Assembly (NCBI GenBank): GCA_016000265.1
Contig: JAECRL010000004.1
Coordinates: 247,431 to 311,430 of the forward strand
Direction: 5' to 3'
Source: Burkholderiales bacterium
Lineage (GTDB): Bacteria; Pseudomonadota; Gammaproteobacteria; Burkholderiales; Burkholderiaceae_C
Length of the DNA: 64,000 bases
Shown here: one piece after another, positions 63,443 to 64,000 of the stretch
Numbering within the stretch: position 1 is the first letter of the stretch
How the letters are laid out: the number at the start of each line of letters is the position of its first letter
Translations under genes and position numbers: made by a program
Notes under the pieces: generated by a model
Told to the model about the DNA's origin: nothing
Databases searched by the model: none
What the model saw: the letters and a program-made list of their open reading frames with translations, nothing else

Positions 63443-63823
63443 GTGCTGGGTCAAGAAGGGACGGGAGGGGGCGCGAGCTCGGGTGAGGCCGCGGAGGCCA
63501 GGCTGGCGCCGCGTGTCAACGTGAGCTGGCGAGCCCGGGTGCTGCTGTCTGCGCAGGCTTTCATCGAGGGCCGTGCGCTCAACGTCTCGGAGGCCGGGGT
63601 GAGCCTGTTGTTCGACCGGCGCTTCCCCGACGGCGTGGTGCTCACCGTGGCCCTGGGGGTGCCCGAGCCCTCCGACCGAGCCCGCCTGCGCCCCGTCACG
63701 GCCCAGGCCCGCGTCGTGTTCCACGTCGCCTCGGGGGACCTGTTTCGCCACGGGCTGGTCTTCACGCAGATCGACGCCGAGGCGCGCAAGCTCATCCGGC
63801 ACTGGGTCGTCCACCTGGGCTGA
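63443..63823 (+). CDS. PilZ domain protein
   Basis: A 126-residue protein with the PilZ pattern: RLAPRVNVSWRARVLLS, where R-x-x-x-R precedes the domain, and LNVSEAGVSLLFDRR, matching the (D/N)xSxxG c-di-GMP-binding motif (here N-V-S-E-A-G). Such proteins bind cyclic di-GMP. The GTG at 63443 has GAGG 5 bases upstream; an upstream GTG at 63368 would give a longer form. It is divergent from the ABC ATPase gene and may respond to the HD-GYP enzyme of this region. Confidence 0.82.
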   Translation: MLGQEGTGGGASSGEAAEARLAPRVNVSWRARVLLSAQAFIEGRALNVSEAGVSLLFDRRFPDGVVLTVALGVPEPSDRARLRPVTAQARVVFHVASGDLFRHGLVFTQIDAEARKLIRHWVVHLG

Positions 63824-63836
63824 CGACACCCTCCTC

Positions 63837-63872
63837 AAAAAAAGCGGGCCCGACGCCGAAGCGAGGGGCCCG
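63837..63872 (-). terminator. Minus-strand terminator for the gene at the window end
   Basis: CGGGCCC (63845-63851) and GGGCCCG (63866-63872) form a 7-bp stem. On the minus strand the stem is followed by C and seven T (63843-63837), a typical rho-independent terminator for a gene entering from the right edge. Confidence 0.7.
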
Positions 63873-63953
63873 TTGAAGCACCGAACGAGCGGTGCAACCA
63901 GGAGGAGACAGACAATGAAACCGGTGGGGAGGCGCCGCGACGGCGCCCCCGAT

Positions 63954-64000
63954 CAATGCATCTGCAGCGAGCCCGCGGCCTTGCCCTTGCCGGCGCGGGC
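63954..64000 (-). CDS. C-terminal end of an unidentified gene (partial)
   Basis: On the minus strand the window edge opens into ARAGKGKAAGSLQMH and a TGA stop at 63954. Fourteen of the 15 visible codons end in G or C, as in the core genes, and the minus-strand terminator lies 80 bases further on. Too little is visible to name it. A plus-strand frame from an ATG at 63916 with AGGAGG upstream overlaps it and is the less likely reading. Confidence 0.45.

Noticed and set aside
63916..64000. Plus-strand gene start with AGGAGG Shine-Dalgarno at the window end
   Set aside because: The frame uses rarer codons (AGG, AAA, CAA, GGG), whereas the minus frame has core-like codons and a matching minus-strand terminator. 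It cannot be excluded without more sequence.

Overview
The window is one contiguous piece of a GC-rich betaproteobacterial chromosome, almost certainly order Burkholderiales (Sphaerotilaceae/Comamonadaceae-like; genus not assignable by eye). Evidence is the mnmG-rsmG pair, the divergent kefB-type antiporter/kdsD-kdsC-lptC block, the origin-proximal order mnmE-yidC-yidD-rnpA-rpmH / dnaA-dnaN-gyrB, and a PEP-CTERM exported protein. The replication origin is probably inside the window: DnaA-box-like nonamers flank dnaA, and three parS-like palindromes lie inside rsmG and mnmG.

Layout. 1-9.2 kb: C-terminal part of a PEP-CTERM protein, a Lys-rich exported protein, rsmG, mnmG, a small YkgJ-type cysteine-cluster protein, a sterol-desaturase-like membrane enzyme, a YchJ/UPF0225 protein, an unknown membrane protein, a glycine-rich RRM protein and a His-rich exported protein. 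9.2-13.6 kb: Kdo/LPS supply genes lptC, kdsC, kdsD and a divergent CPA2 antiporter. 13.7-19.4 kb: signalling genes (hybrid histidine kinase, HD-GYP response regulator, cyclic-nucleotide-binding protein). 19.5-30.1 kb: origin core, including a 42-codon gene with a perfect Shine-Dalgarno between mnmE and yidC.

30.1-43.5 kb is accessory DNA inserted right after gyrB. First comes an overlapping four-gene operon: HEPN and MNT toxin-antitoxin genes, then a ligase-associated DEXH helicase and the PdeM phosphoesterase. Then follows a defence island: a PD-(D/E)XK nuclease/DUF2075 helicase/S24 (LexA-like) peptidase fusion two bases from a DUF3883 nuclease; a membrane-anchored Mrr nuclease; a phosphorothioate-dependent HNH nuclease divergent from a Schlafen/AlbA_2 ATPase regulator; an OST-HTH gene remnant; and a winged-helix/nucleotidyltransferase pair behind a palindromic operator. 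Several genes here (36.7-41.5 kb) use visibly more A/T at third codon positions than the neighbouring core genes. This island, and the first operon in particular, is the best candidate for an undescribed system.

43.6-64 kb returns to ordinary chromosome: TAXI-type binding protein, aminotransferase, small conserved proteins (DUF1289, VF530), a PatZ-like acyl-CoA synthetase/GNAT fusion, the DUF47-Pit phosphate uptake pair, a MazG-like hydrolase, an AmpG-like MFS protein, DUF4197, TerB-like and double-cupin proteins, AcuI, a lipoprotein, and an operon of ABC ATPase, FtsX-like permease and a CrtC/AttH-like secreted protein, then a PilZ protein and the end of one more gene.

All calls come from reading the sequence; no database search or structure prediction was run. 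Residue positions are approximate unless a codon is cited.
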